A stretch of DNA of 64,000 nucleotides from Ptychodera flava (taxonomy: Eukaryota; Hemichordata; Enteropneusta; Ptychoderidae), in NCBI RefSeq assembly GCF_041260155.1, contig NC_091944.1, positions 24,229,332-24,293,331 on the forward strand, written 5' to 3'. The notes beneath the pieces were generated by a model. It was given only the letters and a program-made list of their open reading frames with translations. It did not search any database and had not been told where the DNA came from. The translations under genes were made by a program, and so were the position numbers. Shown in pieces: positions 51,495 through 62,451 of this stretch. Position 1 is the first letter of the stretch; each line of letters begins with the position of its first letter.

Positions 51495-52203
51495 TTTGTA
51501 ACATCATTTTTATGAACCCAATAAAAGCTTCGTTCAAAGCACTGTGTACACTAATATTACAATCATTTTGCAAAACTCAGAATTTGATTATTTGAGTTTG
51601 CAAACTTCATCCAATATACATGCAAAAACATAAGATACACAATTCTATTGTTACCAAAAACAATATTTATTGTTTTTCTTTTGTAAAAAAAATAAAAATA
51701 ATGTAGCAACGCCCTAAAAATCAGACCGAAACCCTCAAAATGTCACAAGGGAACCATTTCTGGATAAGGTTGACGTTGTTGCATGTACATCATTAGTATA
51801 ATAAAATTAGGTCGTAGTATACAACACTGTCAATGTTGATGATGTCGCTGTCTTTTATCGTATTCTGAGCTCTGCATGTCATCTTCAAGCCTTCCTCTTT
51901 CCATCCACCAACAGTAATATTTAATAAAAAAATGCAGAAAGGTCTGCAGTATAATGTCTTTTCAAAGTACAGTACTGTATGTAAAACCAACAAAAACTTT
52001 CTCAGTTTGTTTTCTCAATTATAAATCGCATAATCTCATTCTGTCTTCAATTGCATTTTGAATGTCAACTCAGACCCCCTATATGGGGTTAATATGATAA
52101 CCTAGCACCGGTAGTGGAGATATAATCTCGATATCATTATATGCTATCACATTTTTACGTATTCAGAAACCACAAAGCATTTTAAAATACATACAATATC
52201 AGC

Positions 52204-52429
52204 GGATGTTTATAATTATTACAAAATGCGTTAACTAATGTTACAAAACGCGTTTTATTACAAAACGCTGATACCCTTATTACAAATCGCGTAAACAATA
52301 ATTTATTACAAAATGCTGATACCCTTATTACAAAATGCGTAGACCATTTTATTACAAAATGCTGATACCCTTATTACATTTTGCGTAAGTTGTTACAAAA
52401 TGCGTCGTATTACAAAATGCCGCAGTACA
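52204..52429 (-). repeat. Right TIR of the 7.75 kb element
   Basis: Inverse of the left TIR: about nine TATTACAAAATGC units with TGATACCC spacers. Confidence 0.93.
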
Positions 52430-52434
52430 GGGTG

Positions 52435-52853
52435 TCTTTTGCCAGGGCGAAGTCGATTCAGTGTGCCAGCTTATCAGACACAACAGGAGAGCGTTGTCGT
52501 TGACTTTTAACTTCGCCGAGTTTACCGAGGACTTTGTGCAAAAGATAAGGGCAGCCCTTGATGAAAATAACGTCCTCAAACACTTGAAAGTCACACTGTG
52601 CGAACGGAGCCTCTTTGCGAGGGCCGCTGGAAGCCTGTTAGTACGTAAGAGCAGCGCCTCACAAGGGAAAACCCGCCGCCACACATTAGATTCCCTCACG
52701 ATTTCCACAGATTCCCATGAGCCCCTACCCCTTGATGACATAAAACAGATCATTTCTGAACACCCTAATCCCGGCACCGTATTTTATAATGTGAACTTTC
52801 AAGTCACCAAGGACAAGCATACTCACACAGTCCGTCAGACTTTTGAGCATTGA
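52435..52853 (+). pseudogene. NLR exon 3, 3' part: last LRR-like repeats and stop
   Basis: After the right end of the insertion the reading frame resumes: VFCQGEVDSVCQLIRHNRR, ALSLTFNFAEFTEDFV, and so on to THTVRQTFEH and TGA at 52851. Its frame is the one expected if 44681-52429 and one GGGTG copy are removed. It has no start or promoter of its own. A possible polyadenylation signal is at 53391. Confidence 0.88.
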
Positions 52854-53390
52854 TCTCCATAATATGCAAATTATGGGTCGCTACAAAAAATCTGTACTGA
52901 ATGATTTGAATATTCACTATAACAGACAGTATGTCAATTGTCACGGTTACTTACCAATCGACCAAAGCATCACATCACCGTGGGTATTTGCTTTTCTCAA
53001 ATTAAATGTTGTTATCTCGATTTGGGAGGGCCATTGTTTTGTATCCGGGTATCTCTACAAGTACAGCTGTACGCATTGAGACCTATATCACTTGAACATT
53101 TCTTATCCGTCAGTCGAGGCTTGGGTCAGGGATTGGATCCAGGTTATTAGTGTTCTTTGGGCAAATGTCCGGTTAGACAATGTAAGTCCCAGTAACTATT
53201 AATCTGGCAAGTGATCTTCGGGCGGGGGGGGGGAGGGGGAGGGGAAGCGAAAGTCTTATTTGAGATAAATTATGAAGATTAAATCAGGTCGTTAGAAAAG
53301 CATTATTAGCATCGCTTAACATACATGTACATGACAAGGATATATTACTGTAACCGCCTATGCTTCTTTCCCCCTTCATGAATGAAAGTT

Positions 53391-53396
53391 AATAAA
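53391..53396 (+). terminator. Possible polyadenylation signal of NLR gene
   Basis: AATAAA 538 bp downstream of the stop codon, the first good match after it. Position and motif only. Confidence 0.35.
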
Positions 53397-53652
53397 TGGA
53401 GTAATAAAATGGTATGAAACAATATACAAAGTCAAATTACAACTACCAATCAATATTCAATTTATCAGTATAATAGTGCCGAACTGTGCTTTGATATTAT
53501 TGGAGAAATGGTGTTATCCTCATGATATCAGATATTTGCTGATTCTTGCGAATTTACACATACAGATTTTGTGAAATCATGAATCAGTGTGACATGGAAC
53601 TGCCCAATAGATCAGTGACATGTGTTTAGTTTCACTAAAATTAAATGCTACT

Positions 53653-53863
53653 AACACAATTAGAACTAATTTTGGATAATTCGATCTTTACATTTTTCAA
53701 ATTTCTCAAATGTGTTAGGCGCCCTACAATTAATGTTGCAATATTACAAATTATCCACAAAACAACTGTGTAAATGAAAAAGAAAAGCAGATTAGCTTAC
53801 ATTTGCAGATTAAATCGACATTACTTCACCGTCCAATTATCCCAAATTAGTCTCAATCGTGTT
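53653..53863. mobile_element. R2-family MITE, copy 2
   Basis: Begins AACACAATTAGAACTAATTT and ends AGTCTCAATCGTGTT. The interior is like the copy at 16901. Confidence 0.82.
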
Positions 53864-54001
53864 AACATTGGTTGCTATCAAAATAGACCGAAACATCGTT
53901 ATTTTTGCCGCAGCCATAATCACCGATAATACCACGACCACGTCATCGGCCTCCTCTTTATCTAAGAATATATGAAGTGTATAATTGCTATTTATTTCTA
54001 T

Positions 54002-54206
54002 AACACGATTGGAACTAATTTGGGATAATTAGATGGTGAAGTAATGCCGATTTAATCTACAAATGTAATCTTATCTTTCTTTTTACATTACACACATGAT
54101 TTTATGAGTAATTTGTATTATTGCAACATTTAACTATCTGGCACCTCTTTTGACAAATTTAAAAAATATGAAAATCCAATTATCCAAAATTTGTTCCGAT
54201 CGTGTT
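54002..54206. mobile_element. R2-family MITE, copy 3 (inverted relative to copy 2)
   Basis: Begins AACACGATTGGAACTAATTT and ends TTGTTCCGATCGTGTT. CTAT flanks both sides (53998-54001 and 54207-54210). Only about 140 bp separates it from copy 2. Confidence 0.83.
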
Positions 54207-54210
54207 CTAT

Positions 54211-55289
54211 TTGCATAACTACATTAAATTATGTAAGATTCTGCACTTGTACATCTTACTTTTCATTGCAATAGTCTAAGAATAGAGAAATCTTGCAGTC
54301 AGTAGCATTTTCAACCCGAATGTATTTTTTGTGGTTTGTTATTGTGACATGAGAATTTCGCTACATTCTGCTTCATTATACAAGGAATCTACAGCTTGAT
54401 ACTTGAGTTTGCTATTATCACATTGTTGTTTTCCACCCGTTACCAATGTAAGTCCCATACAAATTATATCTATCAAGAGAACAGAGGACAAAGTCAGGAA
54501 ACTTGTTTTGGCAAGTACTTTGACATGGTTACTTTTCCCTCCTAAAGAAGTAGTGAGCCGAATTATAAGACACAAATGAATAATATTTCTGAACAAACGT
54601 GACGTTAAAGTTTGTGGTAATTGTGCGGTTCAAATACAACGACGAGAGAACCGTTTACAGTCGTTTGTCCATAACGGATTTGAAATATACCACTTTCACA
54701 TGCTCGTTTTGGCGATACGTAAACATCTAGAATTTTCTCAAACAGATGTCTGGTAACCTATCAAATATTTATATAAACTTTGATAAGTATTCCTTAGGCT
54801 CTAAGACGTACTGTATGCTTTTTTGCATGTACACGAGGTACTGCTTCACCCTGTCTAATACCGGACAATCAAGTTGCGATAAAGTTCAATGCAGAATGAG
54901 TAAAGTGAATTAGGATCGGAGGCTTCGTCATCGTTGTTCCTAACAATCGTCATCGCCAGATTAATTCATCTTGATATTTTTGCTAATACTTTTACAAAGT
55001 CAGTCAATTATGGTAATACGCAACGCCACATATTGTACAATATACTACTTTGGTGTCCGTCATGCATTCTTAAACATCCCTCCAATAAAAGACGGAATGC
55101 TGAGCATAGTACTTGCTTCGAGAAATGTTCTCCACTCAATTGCCGTCTTGGTGCTGCAAGTATTAAGGCAGAAGGGGCTTTCCAACCTCTTTGCTTTAAA
55201 TGACGGCTCCGATAATGAAAGCATGCTTACTTCCTCAATGTACATAGCATGAAATTCAGGTACAGATATTTTCTGAGATTTCACGTCAT
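54211..55289. other. No gene recognised
   Basis: Two short hydrophobic frames occur (54339-54596 minus; 54971-55252 plus, with LHSIAVLVLQVL). Neither has splice context or a recognised domain, so I do not call them. Confidence 0.45.
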
Positions 55290-55316
55290 AATAGAAGAGC
55301 TAGAATCAAGCTCGGG

Positions 55317-56600
55317 CTTGGTTACGAAAAGGTTATTCAACTTTGGACCATGCTTGGTTACGAAAAGGTTATTCAACTTTGGACCATATATTTACTTTGC
55401 AGTCAATAGTAAAGAAATATTTATTTAGAAGAATGAAAAGAATTATTGTACATTTGTTGACTTTTCAAAAGCCTTTGATGATGTGCGATATGATTATCTT
55501 AGGAAAAGGCTCAAATCTTATAATTTCATGGCAGAGTTATACATGCTTTGTGTTCGATGTGCTCGAAATTAAAGTTATGTGTTTCGTCTAATAATGGTTT
55601 AACTGGTTATTTTGAATATAAAGTTGGTACTTCGCAAGGCTGTATGCTTAACCTGTCATTCTTTAGCCTATTAATAAACGACTTTTAGACATATATGTCT
55701 GTTAAAGAGAAAGGCGGAGTACTAGTATTTGTTATTGAGCATTTATCAAATCTGGGTTTGTTCATGAATGCAGATGATGTTTTCGATACTGCAGAATTTT
55801 CCATTGCCGTGCGGCGTAATTAAACCAATTAGCGTTGTTTTGCAAGCAATTGTGCATGAGGGTAAATTTGGACAAAACAAAAATTATGGTGGTGTACTAA
55901 AATAAAATCGAAAAGGGTCTTTGTATTTGGAGTGACGACAGTTGTGTAAAATATTACGACTACCTTGGGTTATTAATTTCATCAAGGCTGTGTGGGTCGC
56001 CAGCAGTTGGCCTCTGAGGGCAAAATAATTTGAAGAAATTTCTTTCTATGCATATGCAGAATGCTTTCAGACTGTTGTGGTCCTATCTTGTGCCACAGGG
56101 CAGAAAGTTTTGGATTTGAGTATTCCCCTGGCATTGAAACAGTACATTTTTGTTTTTGTAGATATTTATTAGGTCTTTGCAGCACCTTGCAGGTAAAAAA
56201 TGAAGTTCTCTTATGTGAATAAGGTAGATTTTCACTGGGCTGTGAAAAAGCGCGTTTATGATCGTTTACATTTTTTCGAAATGGACCATTCTATTACCGA
56301 AAATTTTTTACGAAATGATGAGATAGTGCAGGCAAAGTAAATTGAGTGGCAAATATTTAACCGTGTGGGACATGGTTTTGCCTATATATGGTGAGAGCAA
56401 CAAGCTAGTAATGCCGAGTTATACTTAATATCTTTATTTTCTCAAAGATTGAAAGACTGCTGCGGACAAGAATATCATTGCAGGCTGTAGATGCATCGGC
56501 TAAATTAAGATTTAACTTGACATTTAAGTTACAAATTGAACCTGAAAGATATGACCGTGTACTCCAAAAAGTAACTCATAATATTGCAGATTCAGAATTT
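55317..56600 (+). pseudogene. LINE reverse transcriptase remnant
   Basis: Across several frames: STLDHIFTLQSIVKKYL, FVDFSKAFDDVRYDYLRKRL (55450-55520), GTSQGCMLNLSFFSLLINDF (55626-55687), NADDVFDTAEF (YADD box position), then VNLDKTKIMVV and YYDYLGLLISSR. These are RT motifs in the correct order for a non-LTR retrotransposon of the Jockey/CR1 group. There are many stops and frame changes; inactive. A 38-bp direct repeat (CTTGGTTACGAAAAGG) lies at its start, and the AT arrays follow its end. Confidence 0.85.
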
Positions 56601-56634
56601 CAATAGGTATTGTCCTTTTTGTGAAAAAGGAACA

Positions 56635-56636
<2 letters not shown>

Positions 56637-56703
<67 letters not shown>

Positions 56704-56746
56704 TATTATATATATACACATATATCATTAGCAAACAATTGAACTG

Positions 56747-56779
<33 letters not shown>

Positions 56780-56850
56780 GATATATACATATGACATACC
56801 TATTGAAATTCTGAATGTGCAATATTATCATTTACTTTGCTGAATAGACG

Positions 56851-56936
<86 letters not shown>
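56637..56936. repeat. Three (AT)n arrays
   Basis: Arrays at 56637-56700, 56753-56780 and 56857-56936, separated by two short pieces that include an inverted pair (AATTTCAATAGGTAT near 56596 and ACCTATTGAAATT near 56797). Confidence 0.93.
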
Positions 56937-56938
<2 letters not shown>

Positions 56939-58710
56939 TCAGACTTTTTAAGCGTACTCAGCCGTTGAACTAAGTTCAGCTACACATTTGGCCAGCTGGC
57001 TTATTGAGTCTCGCTTGTTAGAAAACCGTTTAGGGCGCAGTACCCTATGATTGAAGATTTTCAAGCGATGGGCGTTGGGAGAGTGTATTGTATATAACAT
57101 TGTCACATATCAATGACTATATACCTTCGATATTGAACGTAGAATATATTCGGTAGATTTCGTGAAAAATATCATTCCCACACAATCAATTTTGTTTATT
57201 CTCTCAATGTTCTGGACAAAGAGCAATTTTATCATTAGAATGACATGGTCTCAAAGAATGTTAAGCATGTGTTGTCCATTTTTGAACGTTGGCAAACCAT
57301 TGAACTGTTACAGAGAATAAAAGGCAATTAAACTTCTTAACAACTATTATCATAACCATTGTTAACACTACTATTATCATCATACAATTGAAATGTATGA
57401 GTGTACAAAAATGAACGAAGGTGCATAACAATACATACGTATACTTTTTCACCATTGTTATTTCAAATTAATCGTGCTAAATTGACGAATAACCGTATAT
57501 TTTACCATGATAAAACAATTTGCAGCTCGCAATATCGTGAAAGATTGAGGTGGCTGTTGCATCGTCTAATTATAAGCATGCCCCATACCTTACTTGAATG
57601 AATTCACACTTTTTCAATGAGTTTTTCGACGTTGTTCTACTTGCCTCATATATAACTTCATGCTCCTCACAGTATTCAAAGACCGCATGTCATTATGAGA
57701 CTCAAACTATGGCCCGGAACTACTTTCAGTTCAAAAACTTCGCTATTTAAATATGATCAATTACATGTTTTCCCTTGGAAATCCGATTTCAAAACTTGTT
57801 TTGCAATAAATACGATAAACCGCCCAGTAATTATTAAATTGGAAATATGTGGTGTTCAATACCAAAAGCGTCTAATTTATAAGGACTTTTGTGCACACCG
57901 GAAATCGAGTAACTGACAGGTATTGGCATAACAAAACAAAAAAAAAAGAATAGTATGAAAATTATTTAGAAGAGGAATGTTGTAAAATCTTAGAGCCATA
58001 CAAAGGCAATCTGTATACCGAAGGTGGATGACAGTTTGCCGTCCCGTTGCGTTGTCAGGTAAATAATCACTTGATCTCTACCATGTAGTCCCTTTTGAAT
58101 CTATAATATATAATCTTTGTGGTCGTCCATTCACTTTATACAAATAGCCAACTGCATCGACAAAACGAGCTGTCACAGCATATGTTGTTACGCCAGAAAA
58201 GTTACCGATCTTATCATACACATCAATTCTCTTCCCGAAGACTAAAACTTACGCCAACGTGCCAGCAAACCTGGTCATTTTTATATAAAAAGTACAACTG
58301 CGATTTGCATAATAACAATAAGTTATTTCAAGTGAATCGTTTGATTGATTTCCTTTTTTGCAGGATGGTAATATTCTGGAATATGTGCAAATGCAAATGT
58401 TGCTAATGAATGAATTTCGAAATCTTTTTCGCGAAATCTATCAAAATATCTATTGCCAATAAATAACTGCAGCAAACTCGAACTAAGAGATTGGAAAACG
58501 AAAAATCGGCAAATCTGTACAAAATTCAAACAGTGTGTATATTGCTGAAAGTGATTTAGCTACTAAGAATGAACTGCGATGCAATGCATGCAATCAGCGC
58601 TCAAAGTGATCATGGACGATCACAGTTTATACGGCATACTATCATCCGCTCTCTCCTACAGGTTACATGATTTTAATTTGACTGGTACTTTTTTAGTATA
58701 TACTGAGCGT
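56937..58710. other. No gene recognised
   Basis: AT-rich sequence with short unsupported ORFs only. It may contain the 3' flank or UTR of the minus-strand gene that follows. Confidence 0.5.
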
Positions 58711-59373
58711 CTACACCGAGAAAACTGAATCACTTCCTGCCGACGACTCGTCGCCAGCCTCTCTTCCAGCCATCCCTCCAGTGCTTTCAATGAGTCCGAC
58801 AATGTCCGATACTCGCACGCCACTTGGTTGTCGAGTAAACGTTGGCCTAAACTGAGACTGGGACGTCAGCCGTTCAATGGATTTGGCGAGTTCCCTGACA
58901 CTATCCGCCACAGCATTCGAAGTCTTCTCTTGCTTTTCTAAGCGCGTCTGCATGAACGTCAGTTGATCTTCCATACTCATCAACTCCCCTCTTCTCTGGT
59001 CTGATTTGCTTTCTATCTGCCCGATCATGGCTTGCATCGCTCTTGTGCTCTCGTCTTTGCTTCTCTCAAGATCGGATCCAATTCCCTTAAAAGCGGCAGA
59101 CAACATGTTACCCCTTGCTGCATCTAGCGTTTCGAGTTCGTTCTTCAAGCGCGATAAAACTTCTTCCAGATTCCTGAGCATTGCATTCCCTTCTTCCGTT
59201 GTATTCAAGATCTCAGTACGGCTTTCCTTCAGCACCTCATTATCTTGCAGTTTGTTTCTCTCGATATCCAACCTCGCTCCTGACACGCCGTCATATAGTG
59301 AGTCGGTCTTCTTATGAAAATCGGCCGTCACTTTTTGAAGGCTCCTTTTAATTCCGTACAGGTCATATCTCAT
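58711..59373 (-). CDS. Coiled-coil protein, probably terminal exon, function unknown
   Basis: Minus-strand open frame of 220 aa from ATG (59373-59371) to TAG. It is rich in Glu, Lys, Leu, Ser and Arg with heptad-like spacing (MLRNLEEVLSRLKNELETLD; SMEDQLTFMQTRLEKQEKTS; VRELAKSIERL). The C-terminal tail is Gly/Ser-rich and ends VFSV, which could be a class II PDZ ligand (speculative). Upstream in frame, to 59427, lies a hydrophobic stretch with no ATG; CTTAG and ATATGAG there could be splice acceptors, so this is more likely a last exon than a whole gene. Codon use and composition stand out clearly from the AT-rich surroundings. No domain family recognised. Confidence 0.65.
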   Translation of the reverse strand: MRYDLYGIKRSLQKVTADFHKKTDSLYDGVSGARLDIERNKLQDNEVLKESRTEILNTTEEGNAMLRNLEEVLSRLKNELETLDAARGNMLSAAFKGIGSDLERSKDESTRAMQAMIGQIESKSDQRRGELMSMEDQLTFMQTRLEKQEKTSNAVADSVRELAKSIERLTSQSQFRPTFTRQPSGVRVSDIVGLIESTGGMAGREAGDESSAGSDSVFSV

Positions 59374-59427
59374 ATAAACAAACGAAAAATAAAACACTAA
59401 GTATATAAAGAAACACAAACAAACCAA

Positions 59428-59955
59428 TAAATCGGTAAAACAGGTCTAATCCGAGTACTTTTTTAATATGCATACTTATTGAAAATTTCTTGTTTATAAA
59501 CGGTCAATTAAGAAATATAGAAAAAATCTTCAACACATCGCAATATGTGAATAAATAAATAAAACATAAGTAATGTAAGTAATAGATAAATAAATTAATA
59601 AATAATAAATAAATGTCAACGCAATTTTATAAATAAATACATGAGTACATATATGTGTGCATGCATATGAGTATAGGCCTAATACATCATACTGTATTAT
59701 AATTATATTATTTTGTTTGTGTGATATTATAATACTATATAGGGCTCAGCCCTTGTGTCGCGCCTGGGGTCAAGATTGGCAATGTTATTTTTATTGATTC
59801 ATGATAAAATGTAATTAATTGTTACTTCATAAACGTATATATGACAACTATGCCCAGTTTCCCTCTGATGAAAGCAGTTCACGTACGTACAGCGTACACG
59901 TGCGGACGTCAAACCCTGAAGCAGTGCAGGTAGGCCTATAAATTTTCTGTAACGT
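59428..59955. other. No gene recognised
   Basis: AT-rich, with AAATAAAT tracts at 59550-59640. If the coiled-coil gene has upstream exons they should lie on the minus strand from here on; none was found by eye. Confidence 0.5.
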
Positions 59956-59961
59956 GTAAAA

Positions 59962-60747
59962 ATTTTGGACAAAAATTGGCAAGTTTTACATTGATAACAG
60001 CCTATTGCGTTAAACAAGGGACGTATCATGCAATCATTATCATTGCAATGGTAACCGCACTGCCCAACTTCCACTTGCAAGCTGAAAACTATAGCGTTCC
60101 GTCTAAAAACTGGCAATTTTTGAATTTAATTATTGACACTGGGGGCGCTTTTCTAAAATTCAATCCCAGCATTCTTTGCGTATGCCACCGTTCATATGCA
60201 CGACAGTTTTCTCCCTTTATCTATATTAACGATATTCTGTATCAGCGACAAGGTGCATAATAACATTTACTGGCTAATAAAAGAGGTATATTTTATAAAT
60301 GGCATGTTATATAATGATAATTTGTTTCGTATTTGTTTATTTACGAGTGCTCAAATTTTGGACAAAAATTGCCAAGTTTTACATTGATAACAGCCTATTG
60401 CGTTAAACAAGGGACGTATCATGCAATCATTATCATTGCAATGGTAACCGCACTGCCCAACTTCCACTTGCAAGCTGAAAACTATAGCGTTCCGTCTAAA
60501 AACTGGCAATTCTTGAATTTAATTATTGACACTGGGGGCGCTTTTCTAAAATTCAATCCCAGCATTCTTTGCGTATGCCACCGTTCATATGCACAGTTTT
60601 CTCCCTTTATCTATATTTACGATATTCTGTATCAGCGACAAGGTGCATAATAACATTTACTGGCTAATAAAAGAGGTGTATTTTATAAATGGCATGTTAT
60701 ATAATGATAATTCGTTTCGTATTTGTTTATTTACGAGTGCTCAAAAA
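59962..60747 (+). repeat. Direct tandem duplication, 393-bp unit
   Basis: Two copies offset by 393 bp, nearly identical (GATAACAGCCTATTGCGTTA; CACTGGGGGCGCTTTTCTAA). The main change is a 3-base indel in TATGCACGACAG versus TATGCACAG. The duplication is recent. The ORFs in it are duplicated with it and have no recognised product. Confidence 0.93.
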
Positions 60748-60856
60748 AAACATGGCGGCGCCCACAAAAGAAGGGTACGCTTCCGGTTACTCGCAAAGTA
60801 TATTATAAATAAGCGCATGCGTAGTCAGTGAGCCGCTGGCGCGACTAATATTTTCT

Positions 60857-61185
60857 TTGTATTATATTACATTATATTCTTTTATATTATATTATATTAT
60901 ATTATATTATATTATATTATATTATATTATATTATATTATATTATATTATATTATATTATATATTATATTATATTATATATCATATATTATATTATATTA
61001 TATTATATTATATTATATTATATTATATTATATTATATTATATTATATCATATTATGTTATATTATATTATATTATTGTACATTAAATTATATATCATGT
61101 TATATTCTATTATATTATATTATAGATTGTTATATTATATTATGTTTTATTATGTTATATTATACTATATTATATTATATTTATA
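60857..61185. repeat. (ATATT)n pentanucleotide array
   Basis: About 65 units of TATAT/ATATT with scattered variants. It yields a spurious Ile-Leu-Tyr-Tyr ORF. Confidence 0.96.
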
Positions 61186-61237
61186 TAAGCAATAACCCCC
61201 GCCGCAGAAGGGTATACTATATAATATAATATTATGA

Positions 61238-61388
61238 GGTTATCCCACGATATCAGCTCTTGGTTTGGACGTATTGCCACGAGTGAGGGTGCGAGCCGCA
61301 TCACACGAGTCGAAGATGAGTGTGATGCGGCGCGCACCCTCACGAGTGGCAATACGTCCCATTCAAGCGCTGATATCGTGGGATAACC
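61238..61388. mobile_element. Hairpin element H2
   Basis: Arms GGTTATCCCACGATATCAGC and its inverse, then GACGTATTGCCAC / GTGGCAATACGTC and GAGGGTGCG / CGCACCCTC. The core is GAGTCGAAGATGAG at 61307-61320. It is preceded by AGCAATAACCCCCGCC at 61186. Confidence 0.88.
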
Positions 61389-62074
61389 GATATATCATAT
61401 GCCAATGACCGTATATTTATGTAAAAGGTAATTAAAAATAAATAAATTTTATTAGTTTTTGTCAGTCTTTCGAAGGGACTATGTTTTTATATTCTGCCGC
61501 TGGTCTGAGCGCATTGATACATGTTTGTTTACAACAGCTGATCACGTCGTCGATCGCATCGTGTCAAGTGTATACAGTCTAAACAGGATTATTTCAGCGC
61601 AATTTACCGCAGTTCAGAAAAGGAATGGAGCCAATTTACTTATTCTGGTCACCGTCCCGGTGTTCTGGTGGATAATTATTACACGGACAATATTGTAAGT
61701 TTGAATTCACTTTAATAACTCTTGCTGAAACATGGCTGACGTGAACAGGAACGACGAAGTACAACAGATTGTAAACATCAACTTTTAATTTTCTACAACA
61801 ACCTGTCCTGTAACACTCTTTAGATCTGAAATAAACGAATGTTAAATTCATATGTACTTGTAATATGTTTCGTTTTATATTGGTAAATTTTGATTGAAGT
61901 GAAAAAGATGGATTTGATCGTTAAATGCAAGATGAACATCATAACATCAAAATCGGAAATAAACAACAATTGATGACGTATAACGTGCCGTATCAGACTG
62001 ATGTTTTACCTTCCAAGTCACGACGCGTCAGAGGAGACACGGATACGGTCATGCGTATATGATAATATATTGTA

Positions 62075-62165
62075 TCAATTATATTATATTATATTATATT
62101 ATATTATATTATATTATATTATATTATATTATATTATATTATATGATATTATATTGTATTATATT
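62075..62165. repeat. (ATATT)n array, second
   Basis: About 18 units, immediately followed by hairpin element H3. Confidence 0.95.
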
Positions 62166-62167
62166 TC

Positions 62168-62309
62168 AGCAATAAAGCACACCCAGCGATGGTATACCAC
62201 GAGATTTTGACCAGTTCACGACATATATGCATGAGCGATAGCGAGTGCATATATGAAGTGGAATGGTCCTAATCGAATGGTATACCCTCGCTGGGTGTGA
62301 TTTATTGCT
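62168..62309. mobile_element. Hairpin element H3
   Basis: Ends AGCAATAAAGCACACCCAGC and the inverse GCTGGGTGTGATTTATTGCT. The core is GAGCGATAGCGAG. The stem contains ATGGTATACC and TGCATATATG repeats. Confidence 0.88.
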
Positions 62310-62451
62310 TTAATATATTATATCATAACATTATTTTGAAATTGTGGCGTGGAACGTATAAAACGGATTTTTTCTCAATCAGATCGCTGTATTTGCGCCA
62401 TCAATATACTGGTATGATATAATATATGATATATATTACATTATGTTACAG

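Larger units (their letters stand above)
44681..52429. mobile_element. 7749-bp TIR element with iteron-built ends, inserted in NLR LRR coding sequence
   Basis: The left end is TGTACTGCGGCATTTTGTAA; the right end in reverse complement is identical over these 20 bases. The flanks are GGGTG at 44676-44680 and GGGTG at 52430-52434, a perfect 5-bp duplication. Each TIR (about 225-255 bp) consists of repeated GCATTTTGTAATA units separated by ACTTAC, GGGTATCA or TCTAC spacers. The interior holds only other repeats: a hairpin element, a decaying about 150 bp tandem array, microsatellites, a SINE head and a smaller TIR element at 50320-51494. No transposase was seen, so it is non-autonomous or decayed. 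It matches no superfamily that I can name from ends and duplication length. Confidence 0.9.
26511..52853 (+). pseudogene. NLR-type immune receptor gene (DED-NACHT-LRR), disrupted by a transposon
   Basis: Intracellular sensor of the STAND ATPase class. Exons: 26511-26592, 39015-39220, and 42412-52853 with a 7749-bp insertion at 44681. Phases join correctly if one base is missing in exon 2. Order: a 27-aa leader, a DED-like helical domain, NACHT (Walker A GAPAMGKST at 42651; Walker B VLFLCDGLDEID at 42865) and helical and LRR-like repeats to the stop at 52851. Three lesions are visible: a one-base loss near 39133, a frame change near 42740 within NACHT, and the transposon in the LRR region. Family knowledge says such proteins assemble into death-fold signalling platforms. 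I infer a pseudogene, or a null allele if the two small frameshifts are sequencing errors. The first intron is 12.4 kb and transposon-rich. Confidence 0.8.

Noticed and set aside
54339..55252. Hydrophobic ORFs on both strands that could be membrane-protein exons
   Set aside because: No family motif, no convincing acceptor/donor pair, AT-rich bias alone can give hydrophobic frames.
58711..59427. N-terminal membrane anchor of the coiled-coil protein
   Set aside because: The hydrophobic stretch has no ATG and contains acceptor-like sites, so it is probably intron sequence.
60857..61195. 112-aa Ile/Leu/Tyr ORF
   Set aside because: ATATT array translation.
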